From NCBI RefSeq assembly GCF_964199755.1, contig NC_133914.1, forward strand, positions 3,410,001 to 3,474,000: a stretch of 64,000 bases of DNA. The letters run 5' to 3'. The position numbers and the translations under genes are program-made. Below, in pieces: positions 59,946 through 64,000 of the stretch; positions within the stretch are counted from its first letter, which is position 1; the number at the start of each line of letters is the position of its first letter. Source of the stretch: Larus michahellis. Its lineage: Eukaryota > Chordata > Aves > Charadriiformes > Laridae. The notes beneath the pieces were generated by a model. The model searched no databases, was not told the origin of the DNA, and saw only the letters and a program-made list of their open reading frames with translations.

Positions 59946-62900
59946 TGGTTAGTTGCAAAGAAATGTCTTTGACTTAGGAAACTACCTAGCAGTGGTGCAG
60001 TCTTCACCAGTGTGAGATTGCTTTTCTTGGCTTAATATCGTCATTTCTGGAGGTGGTGGAGCTGATGTAACTGTGGTGGCAAAAGTGTGCAGTATGGGCC
60101 TGTCTTCAGAGCTGGGCAAAGTAAAACCTGAGGGCAGGAGAGGAATTTTTCCTTCAACGTTTTTCACCACCTGTTTGGAAAAGTGAATGAGCACGGCAGT
60201 GTCTGAAGAGAAAATACTCATTAGCCCCAAACTAAACAAAAAACATACTCTGAAATAGAAAGTGAGACTTCACTCGGTTCCAAAGTTTTCCCTGGAAAAC
60301 ACTTGTAATTTTTGTGGAGAACATACTGCTCTTCAAGGAAACCTATGCTTAGGGGAGGGGCAGCAAATTTTTGAACAACTCAAAAGTCAACAATTTTGGA
60401 AACTTCCTCCCCTGTCCCAAGTTTCACTCACCGAGAGGACAAGTTTGGACCTGAGGTACAGGGATCGCTCTCCCTCAGAGAACGTTCTCCTCTTTGGCAG
60501 TTCTTCTGCCCAACTCTCCCTTCTTTCTCCCTGGCTTATGTAGGTCTGTAGAACGAGTTGTGTGGCAAAGGTGTTCGTACCATCCAGGAACGTGGAGTGT
60601 GGAAACAGCCACCGCCCCTGTGAGAGTGGCTGCAGCTGTGGCTTTGGCAGCCGGGTGCAAGGCACATACTCCAAGAGGAGGAGATATATCAAAGTGACAG
60701 CCTGAGACCGTAAACACCAGGGAGCTCTACCAGCAAGCCTGATGCTGGCTTCAGTGAACTAGTTGTGTGAACTTGAACCTTCTTGCCTATCCTTGGAAAA
60801 TCTTTTCGTTGAAGGCTTAGCTCCGACCTGGAACTGGGGGCACTTGATCTTCTGCAGCTCAGGAGAGGAAGTATTTTCCTCTTTGTGCTTAGAAACTAGG
60901 CTGATATACAGGCTGCTGAGTGTTTGGATTTGATGGAAATGATTTTGGAAGGTTTAGGAAAGCAAATAAGGGGAAACGATGGGAAGAGCAAAGAACAAAA
61001 TGCTATTGAGAATTAAGAGGTTAAAAAGTCTGCGGAGCTGTTTGTTTCCAGATGGTGAAATAAAATGCAGCAGTATCCCCTTGACCCAGACAGGCATCTG
61101 GGCAACGTGTCACCGGGAGGAAGAGAAGAGAATGGGCTTGATTTGTTTTTTAAACTGAGTCTGAAAAGCCTTAAAATCAAAAGCAAAAGCAAAAACAAAA
61201 AAAATGAAATGTTCCCCATACAAGTGCCATGAATCATTTCATGTCCTTTATTTTTTCTTCTGGGGCAGGGTTTTTAAAGGAACTCAGGGCTTTGCCTGTA
61301 AACAGCAACTGTAGCTGACAGTTCCTGATACAAGGAGTCATGATTTAAAGGAGAATGCAGTAATCCTGTAAAGATACCTGGACCCTTTAGGCCAACCTTT
61401 GTGTTAACGATTGTACCTGTGTCGTGGTTTCATTAGACCATCGTACTCTGACAGGTATTAAGGGTGGTTAGACAAGGCCTTAGGAGCTGCCTAAGGAGAG
61501 CGTAGCATTTTGCAACCGTTTCAGACCAACACAAGCACATTTAGTCACAGGTCAAAGGACTCTCCTCCCTTGTAAGCCCCATTACCGTTAATATTGCAGT
61601 CAGGCAGACTGGGTGCCACTGCAACACTGATGGAGGAGGGCTGCACAGCGGCCCTGGCAGAGCCCACGCTGGATGGGCTACTGCCAGTGGGGGGAAAACG
61701 GGGAGCTTTACAGGCATCTCCATCCCTTCCAGATTTAGGTCGTCTTCTGGTTTGGGGAGAGCTGGTAAGATGCATGCCTGTACCCAGAGGGGACAACCTT
61801 CCCCTCATCTCCTCCCCTGTATCAGTGATTCATTCTATCCTTCCTGCGCCGCCTCTTGCTGCTTTATCATTTAGCAAGTGCAAATCTGCAGAGATTTTTT
61901 TTTTCCCTCAGCAAAGAGAAGCCCCTACTGAACAACGCACAAACCCTGTGCTCACAGAGTGAAATCCCTCACAACAAGTGAATGAGGAGAAGAATCTCTT
62001 ATGTCTATGTTTACAGGATGCCAGGAGGGCCTTACCCCTGTTTGTAGCAGTGGTTACTCATGCTGCAGCTCCGAGCTGACTTCATTTCTACCTTCCCTGT
62101 GACCTGCTTTTTGTGTGCAACTCTGTGGGGTGCAAACACGGTGCTGCTTTACTGAAAACCTCCTGTAGCAACCCTCCTTGGGCAGCTGGCTCCATAATGT
62201 TAAAAGCAGCCTCTTGAACAAAGGCAGCACTTCTGTCAGCTGGCAGTTCAGCTGATTCCCCAGATCCCACATGGACCGGTACAGAAAGGGAGCAAAGTAT
62301 TGCCCCTGTTTTTACTTGGTTGAGTTGGGCCTGCCAGTGAGCAGAATCCTTTTCTACCACAGATAAATTAAATACAGCAGTTAAACAGATCTCAGTTACA
62401 GTCCAAACTACAACAGAGTTGACTTAGTTTGGATCCCGGCCTGAGATCAGATGGACCTCTCCTTCCCTCCCTGCCTCCCCGAGCAGTGGGGCAGACATGT
62501 GGGATGGTACTGATTAGCCAGTGGACTCAAGCTGATGGCCCGTTTTACGCTGCTTCTCTTGCTTTTCCTGAAACCTGTCCCTTCCCCTTTACAGTGCCTT
62601 TTTATTCATGCTGAAAGCAGTTAGGGAGCTTGCCTGGACATGCAGTAACGGCGAAACTCCGGTGCACACAGAGTAAAACATGTGCTAGCCCACAAGGTGC
62701 AGATATAACAACACGGGAACGTCCTGGGGGCACCGTGCCTCCCGAAACCCCTAGCTCTCACCGATCAGCGTGGGAAAAGCGGTGGGGACCCTGCATGTTC
62801 CAACAGAGAGAGAGACTTAATTCTAGCAACCTGTCTGTTGTACTCTCGGAGCAAACTGTGCTCTTGGGGGTCATCCCACAAGCTTCAGAGCTTATCCCTC

Positions 62901-64000
62901 TGCGAGAGAATTTCCTCACTGTGTGACATGACGTAACCCTGCCTGATGTGAGGGTTTCTCTCTGGGCTCAGGACTGTGGGATGCTGGTACGCTGGCCCTG
63001 ACTGTGAAACTCTCCCCTGCATGGCAGGCGGATGCAGGGATCTCTACATACCCCTTTCAAGCAGGAAATAAATTTTATCTTGCATGTATTTCACCCAATG
63101 GTAGAGTGAGTGCACATGATGGGAAGGAGGAGCATGGCACGGGGAAGCCATGTATGTTCTGTATCTTTAATTTGAACATCATCATCAGAAGGTGAATTAT
63201 CTGCAGAAGTGGATGTGCAGGGAGTCCAAGGAGCACGGCACAGCGAGACGAGGATTTCCACGCACCTTGGCCAAGGCTGCGAGATGCTATTCTCCTGCAA
63301 CCACTAGTGGCAGCAGCTTCCTGGTGGGGTGGGTAGTCTGTTTGAATGTTTGCAATGTTTTGCATTGCAGTATTTGGATGCCAAAGCTATACAGTGCTGT
63401 AAAAGTTAATTAGCCAGATAACTAATTAAAGACTTCTCCCTTTTATTGTTGCCAAGTTGCAATTCAGAAAGGGGCTTGTGTCAAAGTAAATCCAGCCACA
63501 CACCCCAGTGAAAGAAGTGATAAAGCATTCAAGATCCAATTAACCATTCAGGGGACTGGTGCGGGAAAATCCCATCACTGTCTGGGGGGAAGAAATGCCC
63601 CAGTCACATGCAGCACCAGCAGAACCAACCCAGCTTTGAATGCCTGTGCAGAGGGGCTCTTGCTCCCAAGTGGAGGGTTACAGCCTGGAACTGAGCGTGG
63701 AGGACAGGATTTATAGGTGCCAACAGACATTATGTTGGAAAGTGTCAGAAGACTCCCCATGAGGGTGACATGTCCTTGTGGACCTGGTTTGATCTCCCTG
63801 GCAAAGGTCCAAGATGTGGGTTTATGGGGTTCTGAGCTAAGAGAGGATACACAGGAGGCTATAAGGACACGAGCTCATGAAACTTGCTGGTGGGTGATGG
63901 GTGGTGGCTATGCAGCTCTCCTGCCCTCAGAGGGGGTCCCCATCCGCTGAGGGTTCTCACTGGAATGGAGGAAGATCTCACTGGACAAGCAGACATGGAT
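59946..64000. other. Right flank toward the next gene, no gene seen
   Basis: In human, GRHL3 follows IFNLR1. No GRHL3 exon was recognised, so the window probably ends in the spacer. Frames of 60-120 codons at 60387-62926 have no domain or splice support. Confidence 0.4.

Noticed and set aside
61594-61962. 122-codon plus-strand frame near the right end
   Set aside because: Frames on both strands overlap here in GC-richer DNA; no GRHL3 or other family similarity and no splice signals.

Overview
The window is nuclear DNA of a bird. The evidence is split-exon vertebrate genes, a CR1 LINE 3' end with the avian terminal octamer-like repeat (49007-49076), and a liver bile-acid-binding protein gene (FABP10A), which birds keep and placental mammals lack. 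From memory, the FABP10A protein differs from the chicken one at roughly one residue in eight, so this is probably not chicken. The species cannot be named from the sequence alone.

Four protein-coding genes are recognisable, all on the minus strand, so they read right to left. FABP10A (2330-5135) has 4 exons and encodes 126 aa. MYOM3 (7502-33658) has 36 coding exons and encodes 1430 aa. IL22RA1 (41029-47332) has 7 exons and encodes 609 aa. IFNLR1 (51794-56094) has 7 coding exons and encodes 563 aa. I placed every exon from splice signals, reading phase and resemblance to the human proteins as I remember them. In all four genes the phases close without a break and no disabling change was seen. 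The order MYOM3-IL22RA1-IFNLR1 matches human 1p36.11; the bird adds FABP10A on the MYOM3 3' side.

Layout: 1-2264 is flanking DNA with a 3'UTR-like look but no assigned gene. 2265-5216 is FABP10A with a TATA box and a near-perfect HNF1 site upstream. 5217-7500 is a spacer holding the likely MYOM3 3'UTR and a 45-bp alternating purine-pyrimidine run. 7502-35921 is MYOM3, including a probable non-coding first exon and a TATA/MEF2-like promoter near 35.9 kb. 35.9-41.0 kb is a spacer with an old CR1 LINE and a MIR. 41.0-47.4 kb is IL22RA1. 47.4-51.8 kb is a spacer with a 45-bp tandem duplication and an avian CR1 end. 51.8-56.1 kb is IFNLR1. 56.1-64 kb shows no gene I can support.

The genes fall into three jobs: bile-acid carriage in hepatocytes (FABP10A), sarcomeric M-band crosslinking (MYOM3), and epithelial class II cytokine reception (IL22RA1 for the IL-22/IL-20/IL-24 group, IFNLR1 for interferon lambda; both pair with IL10RB, which is elsewhere). 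The two receptors are a tandem paralogous pair with matching exon architecture. The most interesting unexplained item is a near-perfect hairpin in a MYOM3 intron (10158-10229). Its only arm mismatch becomes a G-U wobble on the transcribed strand, which makes it a candidate intronic microRNA or structured splicing element.
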